Part shown: positions 1 through 8,538 of the stretch, piece by piece
How positions within the stretch are numbered: the first letter of the stretch is position 1
Layout: each line of letters begins with the position of its first letter
From: a bacterium
GTDB lineage: Bacteria; Verrucomicrobiota; Kiritimatiellia; RFP12; UBA1067
Direction: 5' to 3'
Length of the DNA: 38,805 nt
Assembly: GCA_030537465.1 (NCBI GenBank)
Contig: JAUNMP010000020.1
Span: forward strand, 1 to 38,805
The notes under the pieces: model-generated
The model's input: the letters and a program-made list of their open reading frames with translations, nothing else
What the model was told of the DNA's origin: nothing
Databases searched by the model: none
Program-made: the position numbers and the translations under genes

Positions 1-2
1 CG

Positions 3-167
3 CCGTCAGGCGGACGGACAAGCCGTCAACGCCGAGGTTTTGCAATTACCTCTATCGTGATCGAGACGGGGGGGCTGCCGCCGCCAGGACGTTATTTGTC
101 CGGCAGCGAACGTATTGGCGATGCTCCCGACGGGAAGGTGTTGGAGATGGAGTTCATGGCGGAATGA
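3..167 (+). CDS. C-terminal end of an unrecognised protein (partial at window edge)
   Basis: An open frame enters from the left edge and ends at TGA 165-167. Its last residues read DAPDGKVLEMEFMAE, which looks like genuine protein rather than GC-rich noise. I do not recognise the family. The first 30 bases contain a short GACGG/CCGTC inverted repeat, so part of the frame may be read through a repeat. Chance openness over 55 codons in GC-rich DNA cannot be excluded. Confidence 0.3.
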   Translation, partial: PSGGRTSRQRRGFAITSIVIETGGLPPPGRYLSGSERIGDAPDGKVLEMEFMAE

Positions 168-237
168 ATGAGTCAAAAGTGCGCGGGCGCATCTCGAAAG
201 GGGAACGTTTGACGACTGGAACGACAATTCTCTTTCC

Positions 238-444
238 GTGCTTGAGGCAATGGAGGTGTACAAGCGGTACGATATCGGAAAGGAGATCGTCGGCATTGAT
301 GACGTGTTGAGGAAGCTCCGCGAGAAATACGGATTTGAAGTTGAATTGGCAAATCTAACAGAGTCGCAATCCGTCGCGGTCGCGGACGGCACGGAGGCCG
401 TCCCTCCTGGGGAAACATCCACAACATCTCGTTGCCACATCTAG
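238..444 (+). pseudogene. Remnant of an unrecognised small gene running into a REP-like hairpin
   Basis: The frame is open from 172, after the stop at 169-171. It encodes a plausible helical stretch (LEAMEVYKRYDIG, then VLRKLREKYGFEVEL). GTG at 238 is the first usable start codon but has no convincing ribosome site. The last ~20 codons are read through the hairpin repeat at 384-403 (DGTEAVPP), so the original C-terminus is probably lost. No family recognised. The ATG at 164-166 opens a different frame that soon stops, which suggests a decayed gene. Confidence 0.3.
384..403. repeat. REP-like hairpin (7-bp arms, 6-nt loop)
   Basis: GGACGGC (384-390) and GCCGTCC (397-403) form a perfect inverted repeat around the loop ACGGAG. 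A similar architecture with a different stem and a 6-nt loop occurs at 32291-32308. It lies inside the open remnant frame upstream, so it looks like a repetitive extragenic palindrome that landed on a gene end. Confidence 0.5.
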
Positions 445-482
445 GGCCCTTACCGGTTCTCGGCACCAGACATGGGGATGTA

Positions 483-497
483 TGTTATAATACGCCC
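483..497 (+). promoter_or_regulatory. Extended -10 promoter directly before the start codon
   Basis: TG-T-TATAAT occupies 483-491 and the ATG of the hybrid gene is at 498, only 6 nt after the -10 hexamer. A normal start point would fall at or next to the ATG, so the transcript should be leaderless. The block TATAATACGCCCATG is nearly identical to TAGAATACGCCTATG at the GxxExxY gene (30191-30205). Confidence 0.6.
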
Positions 498-1430
498 ATG
501 CGACCGATTGCGACAGACAAGTCCGACTTTGAAGAATTGCGGAGGGCCGGGCAGATCTACGTGGACAAGACCGCGTATTTCCACCGGATGGTCACGGATC
601 CGAGCCGGGCGTATTTCTTCTGCGCGCACCGCATCGCCGATTCGCGCAATGTCCGCGCGGAGAAGGTGACAGGACTCGCCGGACACGACGGCTTCCACAT
701 CAACGGCTGCGACCAGGTCCGCATTCTGGGCTGTACGTTCAAGACGGGCGATGACTGCATTGCCGGCTTCGACAACACGGACGTCGTGGTGCGTGACTGC
801 TTCCTGAACACGGCCTGCAGCGGTTTTCGCTTCGCCGGCACGGATGTGCTGATTGAGAAGTGCACGCTGCGCGGTCCGGGCGAATATGGTTTCCGCGGCG
901 CGCTCTCCAAGGGGGACAAGATCGCGGGCGCACCGTCGGGACGCGCGAAGCGCAACAATATGCTGTCGTTTTTCACCTACTATGCCGACGGCACGCATCC
1001 GATCCGCCGTCCGGCCGCCAAGATTCGCATCGTCGACTGTACGAGCCACGGCACGGACCGGTACTTCCACTACAACTACGGCAACGAGAAGTGGCAGCGC
1101 GGGCAACCGCTGACGGACATCAGCTTCATCCGCGTCACGGCGACGGGGCTCAAACTTCCTCTTAGCGCATGGGGCGATCCGGCATTGCCATTGTCGCTCA
1201 CATTCAAGGACTGCCTGCTCGGGTTCGAGCGTCCGCAGAAGGAGTTGATCCGGGGTGCCCACTTGGGGACGGTTTCGATCGACAATCTGGAGGTCCAGGG
1301 CGTCGACGGCCCGCTGGTTCGTCTCTGGAATGAAAAGACCGGCAGGCCGCAGGTTTCCGCATCCGGTCTGAAGGGCGTCTCTGCGGAGATTGTCCCTAGT
1401 GCGGACGCCTGGTCCGTGCGGGGGATCTAA
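498..1430 (+). CDS. Hybrid: start of AAA-ATPase-like protein fused to C-terminal half of a GH28-like beta-helix enzyme
   Basis: Residues 1-41 (MRPIATDKSDFEELRRAG, then IYVDKTAYFHRMV and AYFF) match the conserved start of the AAA-ATPase-like family (PF09820 type). In that family the next segment is the ARPRRFGKS Walker A loop. Here, near nucleotide 622, the frame switches to a right-handed beta-helix containing GHDGFHI and GDDCIAGF, which resemble the GH28 (polygalacturonase) active-site strands, and continues to the stop. The ATPase core, and the signal peptide and N-terminal coils of the GH28 part, are missing, so neither activity is expected to be normal: no Walker A is left, and the GH28-like half lacks an export signal. 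The frame is intact across the joint, so a 310-residue hybrid could be made from the leaderless promoter. A chimeric assembly joint is the main alternative. Confidence 0.6.
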   Translation: MRPIATDKSDFEELRRAGQIYVDKTAYFHRMVTDPSRAYFFCAHRIADSRNVRAEKVTGLAGHDGFHINGCDQVRILGCTFKTGDDCIAGFDNTDVVVRDCFLNTACSGFRFAGTDVLIEKCTLRGPGEYGFRGALSKGDKIAGAPSGRAKRNNMLSFFTYYADGTHPIRRPAAKIRIVDCTSHGTDRYFHYNYGNEKWQRGQPLTDISFIRVTATGLKLPLSAWGDPALPLSLTFKDCLLGFERPQKELIRGAHLGTVSIDNLEVQGVDGPLVRLWNEKTGRPQVSASGLKGVSAEIVPSADAWSVRGI

Positions 1431-1519
1431 CTACGGACGTGAGGGACCTTGGCTTTTGAGTCCGCCGATATGCGTGACGACAGGAGATGCCGAAATTTGG
1501 AATAGGATAGGCAATTCGC

Positions 1520-2395
1520 ATGGATAAGATCATCATACCAATCGTGACTGTCGCGAAGGTTGTCTCCGGAGGGCAGACGGGCGTCGACCGCGGTGCGCTT
1601 GAGGCTGCGTTGACGGCTGGATTCCCTTATGGCGGACTGGTCCCGAAGGGTCGGCTTGCGGAGGATGGGGTCGTCCCGGCGAGATTCACGAACATGACTG
1701 AAGCGGAATCCGAGAACTATCGATTCCGCACGCGCTGGAATGTCGAACACGCGGATGCGACGCTTATTCTCTCGTTCTCCGAGGAGCTGGAAGGCGGCAC
1801 GCAACGGACGCGGCAATACTGCATGAACGTCCGCAAGCCGTATTTTGTCGATAATCCCCGTGATCCGAAGATGGAGGGTGGGCGTCTCGCCGTATTCGCA
1901 TGGCTGGAGACCGTGTGCCGCAAGAACAACCGTCGGCCGCTTGTCCTCAATGTGGCGGGACCCCGAGAATCCAAGGCCGCCGGCATCAGCTCTGCCGCCG
2001 AGAAATATGTCGCGCGGATCATTGCCGACCAGATGCGGGCGCAGGAGATGAAGATCGGGATGAAACTGTGTGATGCCAAGGTGGATTTCGCGCCTTGGTT
2101 TGTCACTGAGTTGGCGATGAAGGGCATCGATGTCGCAGTACGCGTCACGGCAAGACTTTCGGCGGCGGATGGAGTGATGGTCGAACGGCTGTCCGATGCT
2201 TGTTTGATGCTCCATGATGTACCATCTACACACTTTCTGGATGTTCGGCAATGCATCCAGCAGGTTGTCCGTGAACTCGGGTGGACCGAGGAACCGTCCC
2301 ACGTTGTGGTGGTTGCGTGTGTCAGGGATGCTGCCGTAGCGGTTTGCGGGCAAGAGGGGGCTGATCTGCATAATTCCCAGGAGGACTTCCAATGA
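1520..2395 (+). CDS. SLOG-superfamily protein, putative molybdenum carrier (YpsA-like)
   Basis: Residues 14-25 carry VVSGGQTGVDRG, followed by a GFPYGGLVPKGRLAEDG segment. This is the nucleotide-binding signature of the putative molybdenum-carrier/cpYpsA branch of the SLOG Rossmann fold (PF12694 type). The family domain covers about residues 12-165, ending in the NVAGPRES strand. The remaining ~125 residues form a second region I do not recognise. No signal peptide is visible, so the protein is probably cytoplasmic. Its stop overlaps the start of the GH36 gene (ATGA at 2392-2395), so the two are translationally coupled even though one is cytoplasmic and the other exported. Known SLOG proteins bind nucleotides or related ligands; the role here is unproven. 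Confidence 0.75.
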   Translation: MDKIIIPIVTVAKVVSGGQTGVDRGALEAALTAGFPYGGLVPKGRLAEDGVVPARFTNMTEAESENYRFRTRWNVEHADATLILSFSEELEGGTQRTRQYCMNVRKPYFVDNPRDPKMEGGRLAVFAWLETVCRKNNRRPLVLNVAGPRESKAAGISSAAEKYVARIIADQMRAQEMKIGMKLCDAKVDFAPWFVTELAMKGIDVAVRVTARLSAADGVMVERLSDACLMLHDVPSTHFLDVRQCIQQVVRELGWTEEPSHVVVVACVRDAAVAVCGQEGADLHNSQEDFQ

Positions 2396-4455
2396 AAAAA
2401 GTCGAAAATCTGTCGTGTCTGGCTGTTGGTTTGGTGTCGTTCTTGCTGGCGTCACAGGGACTGGCGGCGGAGCTTCCGTATGCCTTCACCTATGGGGGTG
2501 TGCCCTATGCGCATCTTGACGGTGATTCGCAGGTCGTTTCGGAGACTGTCGACCGGCGCGTGTCGACGAATGTCTGGACGGCGTCGGACGGACTCTTCCG
2601 CATCGTCACGCGGAAGGTCGAGTACAAGCGCTTCGGCGCGGTGGAGTACGCGCCGCGGCTGGAGTGCGTGGGGACGAACGCCACGAAGATCGTCGACGAT
2701 TTCCGCTCCCTCTCGCTTGGACGCGCCGCGTCAGGCGTGAAGGTGCGCGCGCTGAAGGGCACGACGGCGACGGAGCGTGATTTCGAGGCCGTCCACACGA
2801 CGCTGGGCAAGGATGGCACCAATGTCTTCTCGATGGTCGCCTTCGAAGGACGCTCCTCCGCCCAGTGGATGCCGTGGTGGGGCATCGACTATCCCGAGGG
2901 CGACGGCGTCGAAGTCGGCATTGGATGGACGGGGGCCTGGCGGGCGGATCTGAAGCATGCGAACGGAGAGATGACGTGTTCGGCGGGGATGACCGAAACG
3001 CATTTCCGCCTTCTGCCGGGCGAATCGCTGCGCCAGCCCTCCGTGCTCGTCTTCACGCGCCCGAAGGACATCTCCCCGCGCGCGATGCAGACGCGCATCC
3101 ACCGGTTCATGATCGACGAGAAGAGTCCGCGGGACGCGAAGGGCGAGCTGCTCAAGCCGATTCTGCCGATCACCGCGGGCGGCGGCAACAAGACGCCCGA
3201 GATGATGCTCAAGGTCCTCGATTGGGTAAAGACGAATCAGATGCCGTTCGACTGCTTCTGGGTCGACGCGGGCTGGAATGGCCCCGCCCACAGTCCGGAC
3301 CTCATTTCCAACTGCGGCAACATGTGGTACCACTTCGTGGGCGACTGGCGCTTCAATCCGACGGTCCATCCCGCGGGCAACCTCGCTAAAATCGCCGACA
3401 CGGCCCATGCCAACGGCCTGCGGATGCTGCTCTGGGTCGAGCCGGAGCGCTGCGTGGCCGAGCCGGCGCCGCCCGTCTTCAAGGAGCACCGCGACTGGCT
3501 GCTTCCATTGAAGGATGCCGACATCAAAAACAAGCGCCAGCTGAACGTGAACCTCGGCAATCCCGCGGCGCGCGCCTGGGTGGTCGAGACGATTTCCCGG
3601 CTTGTGCGGGAGTCGAAGCTGGACGTCTATCGCCAGGACTTCAACATGAATACGCTTCCCTTCTGGAAGGCGAATGACGCGCCAGACCGGAGGGGCGTCA
3701 CGGAGATGAAGTACATCGACGGACTCTACGCCTTCTGGGACGAGCTTCGCCGCCGCTTCCCGCATCTCGCCATTGAGAACTGCGCGTCGGGCGGTCGCCG
3801 CCTCGACTTCGAGGCCGTCTCGCGCGCCCATTCCTACTGCCGTACCGACTTCGCCATCGGGCACGGAGGCCCCACGCAGGTGACGGACGTGCAGAACGTC
3901 CTCCTCAATACGCTCGCCTATGTGCCGTTCCAGGGCAGCGAGACGACGCCTGCCCGCTTCTTCGACGACTACGGGTTCTTCTCCTCCGTCGCGGCCGGAA
4001 GCGTCTTCACGCCGAGCGACTGGAATGCCGGCATCGTGAAGAACGCCTTCACGCCCGAACAGACGGCCTGGTTCAAGAAGGTCTTCGATGTCGCGAACCG
4101 GATGCGCCCGTTCTTCCTGGGCGATTACTATCCACTCGTGGAGATTGCACCGCCGTCCGTCCCCGAGAAGTGGTACTTCAAGATGACGAACTTGCCGGAT
4201 GAGCGCCGCTGGTGCGTCTACCAGATGCACCGTGCAGACCTCGATTCCGGTTTCGCGGTGGCCTTCCGTCGTCTCGACACGCCCGATCCGGACTTCGCGG
4301 CGAAGCTCTCCGGCATCGATCCCTCCGCCGACTACGACGTCGAGACCTATGGCGGCGGAACGCAGCGGATGAAGGGCGCCGCGCTCATCGATTGGCGCGT
4401 GCGTCTCGAGCGCCTCCGCGACTTCCGGCTGGTCTTCTACCGCAAGGTGCAGTAG
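2392..4455 (+). CDS. Secreted GH36-type alpha-galactosidase (melibiase clan)
   Basis: The 687-residue protein starts with a Sec signal peptide (charged MKKVEN, hydrophobic core, cleavage after SQGLAA). An N-terminal beta-sandwich precedes a TIM barrel from about residue 260. The barrel carries FWVDAGW, WVEPERC and the strand ending YRQDFN, whose D416 fits the GH36/GH27 nucleophile. D486 in YCRTDF fits the acid/base, after the family segment ENCASGGRR. Such enzymes retain configuration while removing terminal alpha-1,6- or alpha-1,3-galactose. A small C-terminal beta domain closes the protein. A GGAGG site at 2379-2384 lies just upstream. It heads a run of co-directional glycosidase genes. A related GH36 activity such as alpha-N-acetylgalactosaminidase is possible. 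Confidence 0.85.
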   Translation: MKKVENLSCLAVGLVSFLLASQGLAAELPYAFTYGGVPYAHLDGDSQVVSETVDRRVSTNVWTASDGLFRIVTRKVEYKRFGAVEYAPRLECVGTNATKIVDDFRSLSLGRAASGVKVRALKGTTATERDFEAVHTTLGKDGTNVFSMVAFEGRSSAQWMPWWGIDYPEGDGVEVGIGWTGAWRADLKHANGEMTCSAGMTETHFRLLPGESLRQPSVLVFTRPKDISPRAMQTRIHRFMIDEKSPRDAKGELLKPILPITAGGGNKTPEMMLKVLDWVKTNQMPFDCFWVDAGWNGPAHSPDLISNCGNMWYHFVGDWRFNPTVHPAGNLAKIADTAHANGLRMLLWVEPERCVAEPAPPVFKEHRDWLLPLKDADIKNKRQLNVNLGNPAARAWVVETISRLVRESKLDVYRQDFNMNTLPFWKANDAPDRRGVTEMKYIDGLYAFWDELRRRFPHLAIENCASGGRRLDFEAVSRAHSYCRTDFAIGHGGPTQVTDVQNVLLNTLAYVPFQGSETTPARFFDDYGFFSSVAAGSVFTPSDWNAGIVKNAFTPEQTAWFKKVFDVANRMRPFFLGDYYPLVEIAPPSVPEKWYFKMTNLPDERRWCVYQMHRADLDSGFAVAFRRLDTPDPDFAAKLSGIDPSADYDVETYGGGTQRMKGAALIDWRVRLERLRDFRLVFYRKVQ

Positions 4456-4472
4456 CCCCTGGAAATTGATTC

Positions 4473-7079
4473 ATGGGAAAATGGAACGAGCTTGCTCTTG
4501 GGTTGATGGCGTCCCTTCTTCTCGGGGCGGCTTGGACGCTTCCCGGGGCCGAGCTGGCGGGGAAGAAGATGGTCTGGGCGCACTATGTGGCCTGGAATAC
4601 GCCGGACAACGTCTCGCTCGTGCCCGCCCGTCACTATGACGCGCCTCAGCATGATCGCGGAGTGAATCCGTTCCGCGAGGAAATTCTGCGGGCGATGGAC
4701 ATGGGTCTCGACGGATTCTTCGTCGATGTCTGCGTCGTCAAGTCGGGTCCCTCGGCCTTCTGGGATCTGCGCCCGTTTCTGAAGGCGGCGGAGGGGACGC
4801 CTTTCCACTTCGGCATCTGCATGGATGCGAAGACGACGGTCGCCCACCAGACGGAGGAGATCGTCCGCATGCTCTCCACCTATGGGAATCATCCGAACTA
4901 CCCCAAGATGTATGGCCGCTATGTCGTCGACACCTACACCTATTTCAGCTGGACGCCCGGGGAATGGGCGCAGATTCGCAGGGGATGTGCGGATGCGGGC
5001 TATCCGCTCTACCTGATCGCGAATGTCGAGACGGGATTTGATTCGTTCACGGAGAAGCGCCTCGCAGACTATGCGGACCAGTTCGACTGCGCGTATGCCT
5101 TCAGCATGGTGGCCAAGGCGCATAGCGGCAAGGAGGTGCTGGAGGATGTCGTTACGCGCACTGCGGCGTTCTGCGATGCGCGTGGCAAGATGTACATGCC
5201 CTGTCTCTGGCCGGGCTACTATGGTGCGTGGCTTGAACGCGTCAACTGCTACTACCAGCCGTTCCTGGGCTTCGACACGCTGCACCGTCGGTTTGCCGCA
5301 GGCGGCGGTGCGCGGACGGACTGGCTTCATCTCACCACGTGGAACGACCACAACGAGACGACGCTCGAGCCGCAGCGTCTAACCTCGGGCAACCGTCGGC
5401 TCATGCGTTCCTATGCGCGGGCCTTCAAGGGGCAGCTTCCGTCCACAGAGAACGATGTTCATTTCGCCTATCTCCGGGAAGTCGTTCCGGGGACGGTCCA
5501 CCGTTTCCAGGCGTTTCGTCCGCCGACCTCCGCGAAGGGGACTTGCACGGTTTGTGGTCGTCTGCGCGACTGGAAAGGTGCAGTTGTGGCCGACTTGCCG
5601 TCGCAGACTTTTGAGTCGAAGGACTGGTCGAGTCTCGAGTGGTTGGTTTCGACGACGCCACTTGCCTCGTCGCCTTTTCTGGCGCCTGAATTCGACGTGT
5701 CGTTGGGCGAAGAGATTCGGAAGGTGACGCTGCCCCCCGTCTTCCTGTTCGCGCCGCAGCTTCGCAATCCGGAAACCGTGAAGGTGTCGATGCGGGATCG
5801 ACGTGTGGTCTCCAATGGACTTGACGTCGCCTATTCCGACGGCGTGCTGACGGCTCGCTGCGCCTTTGATTCGCCCGTGCCCGTTCGCCGCGCCACGCTC
5901 TATCGTGACGAGCGTCCCATGGGCGCCTTCGGTGTTTCGACGAACACCGTGCTGCCGGTTCTCTTCTCGGGGCATCACACGGTCGCGCTGGTTCCGCAGA
6001 CGGGATGCGTGGAGTATGCGCTGAAGTCCTTCGAGACGAATGGCATGCGCTGCTTCTCCTGGGATGCGAAGGGGATTCGTTCGATCATGACGCCGGGCTG
6101 GATGAAGTTCTCGGCCCGGTTGGCGGTTCCCGGGGAGGCACGCGTCGCCTTGACGAGCGCGGGCGAGACGAAGACGTTCTCGCCGCGCGAATTGGCCGAG
6201 AAGGGCAGGATAAATCTGAAGGAGGGCCATGTCGAGCTCTCGCCGGACTGCACGCTACGGGATCTGCCGCCCTTGAATGGGCGCACGGGGGCGTATGGAC
6301 TTTCCGTCTGGAGCCGGCCGCCGCGTGCGACGGATGCCTTCTGGGTGCAGTATGAGTTCGCGGATGGAACGCACGGCGAATCCGCGGTCGTCTATCCATT
6401 CGCGGCTTCAGTCGAACCCGTGGCCATGAACCTGATTGAGACGCCGGTGACGATGGACTGGTCCTTCAGCGCCAGTGGTCAGCCGGATGCCCGGGTGTTC
6501 TCTTCTCCCGTGACTGCGTGGCCGGTGTCGTCCAATCACGTGGTGACGGCGCAGGTCTCGCCGCTGTCGCTGCGTCGAAGCGTCTTCCCGATGGAGGGCT
6601 CGCCGCGTCCTCGGGCCAGTCTCCCGTTCAGGGAATGGCCGATGGGCGCCTTCGAGATGTCCTTTCGGATTGTGCCGCATGCGACGGATGGGAAGGACCA
6701 TGTTCTCCTGCGTGTCGGCGGCTGGCAGGAGGGCCCGTCCTTCAGGCTGCTGGCCGATGGCCGTCTTGAGGCCGCGTATGGGAGCGAGGCGCCGTGGTGC
6801 CGGGCAACGACTCGAGGTCTCGCGATGCCGGCACTCGGGAAGGAGAAACTAGTCCGTTCGTGTGAACCACTGTCTCGTGGAAAGGCTGTTTGCGTACGGT
6901 TGACATCCAACTGTAGAATTCTGTCGCTGGAGCTGGACGGCGTTCGCCAAGGCGAGACCCCTCTTGCGCCGATGCGCGTCTACGGCAACTGCCAACCTTC
7001 GCTCGGGCTGGATGTCAATGGCCCCAAGCCGTCCGTTGCGGAGCTCTACAATCTGAACTGGGGGGCTCTCACGTGGTGA
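4473..7079 (+). CDS. Secreted GH71-like (alpha-1,3-glucanase-type) glycosidase, 868 aa
   Basis: A signal peptide (about residues 1-30, ending near LPGAELAG) precedes a catalytic barrel. The barrel carries MVWAHYVAWNTPDN near the start, GLDGFFVDV, and a later segment LTTWNDHNETT; these fit GH71, whose characterised members cut alpha-1,3-glucan, and the related GH99 fold. The barrel occupies about residues 28-330. The rest (about 330-868) is beta-rich and looks like two or three accessory sandwich modules, the last resembling a LamG-type concanavalin fold (AFEMSFRIVPH, LLRVGGWQEGPSF). The start lies 18 nt after the GH36 stop and has only a weak ribosome site, suggesting coupled translation. Substrate is inferred from family only. 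Confidence 0.65.
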   Translation: MGKWNELALGLMASLLLGAAWTLPGAELAGKKMVWAHYVAWNTPDNVSLVPARHYDAPQHDRGVNPFREEILRAMDMGLDGFFVDVCVVKSGPSAFWDLRPFLKAAEGTPFHFGICMDAKTTVAHQTEEIVRMLSTYGNHPNYPKMYGRYVVDTYTYFSWTPGEWAQIRRGCADAGYPLYLIANVETGFDSFTEKRLADYADQFDCAYAFSMVAKAHSGKEVLEDVVTRTAAFCDARGKMYMPCLWPGYYGAWLERVNCYYQPFLGFDTLHRRFAAGGGARTDWLHLTTWNDHNETTLEPQRLTSGNRRLMRSYARAFKGQLPSTENDVHFAYLREVVPGTVHRFQAFRPPTSAKGTCTVCGRLRDWKGAVVADLPSQTFESKDWSSLEWLVSTTPLASSPFLAPEFDVSLGEEIRKVTLPPVFLFAPQLRNPETVKVSMRDRRVVSNGLDVAYSDGVLTARCAFDSPVPVRRATLYRDERPMGAFGVSTNTVLPVLFSGHHTVALVPQTGCVEYALKSFETNGMRCFSWDAKGIRSIMTPGWMKFSARLAVPGEARVALTSAGETKTFSPRELAEKGRINLKEGHVELSPDCTLRDLPPLNGRTGAYGLSVWSRPPRATDAFWVQYEFADGTHGESAVVYPFAASVEPVAMNLIETPVTMDWSFSASGQPDARVFSSPVTAWPVSSNHVVTAQVSPLSLRRSVFPMEGSPRPRASLPFREWPMGAFEMSFRIVPHATDGKDHVLLRVGGWQEGPSFRLLADGRLEAAYGSEAPWCRATTRGLAMPALGKEKLVRSCEPLSRGKAVCVRLTSNCRILSLELDGVRQGETPLAPMRVYGNCQPSLGLDVNGPKPSVAELYNLNWGALTW

Positions 7080-7160
7080 AGAATTGAGACCGTCTACAGT
7101 ATAGGTTGATTGCAGGATTTCGAGTGTTAGGATAGAATGAGGTAGTCAAGGAGGAAGATC

Positions 7161-8522
7161 ATGGAGTTCAATCGTCGAACGTTTCTTGCGAGCGCGGGTG
7201 CGCTGGCAGGTTTGGGCTTGGTTGGGTGTTCGACCGTTCCGTCGCGGCGCACGGTCTTCGCGCCGAATGAGAAGCTGCGCCATGCCTGCATCGGCGTGGG
7301 CGGCATGGGGTTCAACGACCTGAAGAACTTCATCGCGCATGCCCGTGTCGAGATCGTCGCGATCTGCGACGTCGACGCCAACAATCTCGCGAAGGCGGGA
7401 GAGCTGGTTCCGAAGGCGCGCCGCTATCGGGATTGGCGCGAACTCCTCGAGAAGGAGACGGACATCGATGCCGTCAACATCGCAGTGCCGGACCACTCCC
7501 ACGCGATCATCGCCCTCGCCGCCATGCGCAAGGGCAAGAACGTCTACTGCCAGAAGCCGCTCTGCCATGACGTGGGCGAGTGCCGTGATGTCGCGCTCGA
7601 GGCGGAGCGCTGCCAGGTGGTTACACAGCTTGGCACGCAGTTCGCCGCGGGGGGCGGCGACCGTATGGCGGTAGGCTTCTTGCGCGCGGGAATGATTGGC
7701 GCGGTGAAGAAGGTCTATCTCACATCGAACCGCACGGGGGCCGAGTTCTATCGTCTGAAGGGTCCGCGTCCCGAGCAGGGCGAGGCAGCTCCCGCGAATC
7801 TTGCGTGGGATCTCTGGCTGGGTACGGCGCCGGAACGTCCGTTCGCAAAGGGTATCTATCATCAGATGAAGTGGCGTAGCTGGCTCGACTTCGGCACGGG
7901 TTGGAGTGGCGATATCGGCTGCCACATCTTCGATGCCGTCTGGAAGGGCATGAACCTCGGTAGCGTGGCGCCGAAGACGATTCACGCCCAGGTCCAGGAG
8001 AGCTGGAAGAAGGATCCTGCTCGGCGGGCGGATGTCTGGCCGCAGTCGAACCACGTCACCTGGGAGTTCGATGGCGTTCCGGCCTCGGACGGCAAGCCGT
8101 TCACGATGGAATGGTTTGACGGCGAGTTCTATCCGCCGGAAGACGGACAGTCCCTGGCCCGCGAGGCCGGCTTCGACAAGTTCCCCGAAGAGGCCGCGCT
8201 GGTGATTGGTACCGAGGGTGCGATTCTCATTCCACACCAGAAGGTGCCGCATCTGCTGCCGAAGGCCAAGTTCGCGCAGGTGCCGCGTCCGAAGATGCCG
8301 CCCAAGAACCACTACCACGATTTTGCCGATGGCTGCCTCGGCGTTTCCGAGAATGCCTCGCCGTTCCAGAAGACCGGGCCGATGGCGGAGACGATCATCC
8401 TTGGCACGGTCGCGATCCGCTGCCCCGAGGAGACGCTTCGCTGGGACGCCGCCCATCTCGCGTTCAAGGACAATCCTGCGGCGACGAAACTTCTGCGTCG
8501 GACCTACCGTACGGGTTGGTGA
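7161..8522 (+). CDS. Tat-exported lipoprotein oxidoreductase, Gfo/Idh/MocA family
   Basis: A twin-arginine signal (NRRTFLAS) runs into a lipobox (GLVGC), so the protein is probably exported folded and lipid-anchored. The Rossmann domain shows CIGVGGMG for the NAD(P) loop and CQKPL, whose K132 is the family's catalytic lysine (EKP motif). The C-terminal half is the alpha/beta domain typical of the long 'bacterial-type' Gfo/Idh/MocA proteins of Planctomycetes and Verrucomicrobia. Family members oxidise or isomerise sugars, and some act as NAD-dependent glycosidases (GH109). A strong AGGAGGAAG ribosome site at 7148-7156 fixes the start. It sits 16 nt before the CE15 gene and is probably co-transcribed with it. 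The sugar substrate cannot be read from sequence. Confidence 0.85.
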   Translation: MEFNRRTFLASAGALAGLGLVGCSTVPSRRTVFAPNEKLRHACIGVGGMGFNDLKNFIAHARVEIVAICDVDANNLAKAGELVPKARRYRDWRELLEKETDIDAVNIAVPDHSHAIIALAAMRKGKNVYCQKPLCHDVGECRDVALEAERCQVVTQLGTQFAAGGGDRMAVGFLRAGMIGAVKKVYLTSNRTGAEFYRLKGPRPEQGEAAPANLAWDLWLGTAPERPFAKGIYHQMKWRSWLDFGTGWSGDIGCHIFDAVWKGMNLGSVAPKTIHAQVQESWKKDPARRADVWPQSNHVTWEFDGVPASDGKPFTMEWFDGEFYPPEDGQSLAREAGFDKFPEEAALVIGTEGAILIPHQKVPHLLPKAKFAQVPRPKMPPKNHYHDFADGCLGVSENASPFQKTGPMAETIILGTVAIRCPEETLRWDAAHLAFKDNPAATKLLRRTYRTGW

Positions 8523-8538
8523 TCAAAGGAGTCTGAAA

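Noticed and set aside
2731..4230. Long open frame on the minus strand across the GH36 gene (and similar ones over other glycosidase genes)
   Set aside because: Arises from GC-rich codon bias opposite a real gene; no ribosome site, no recognisable motifs, Arg/His-rich composition.
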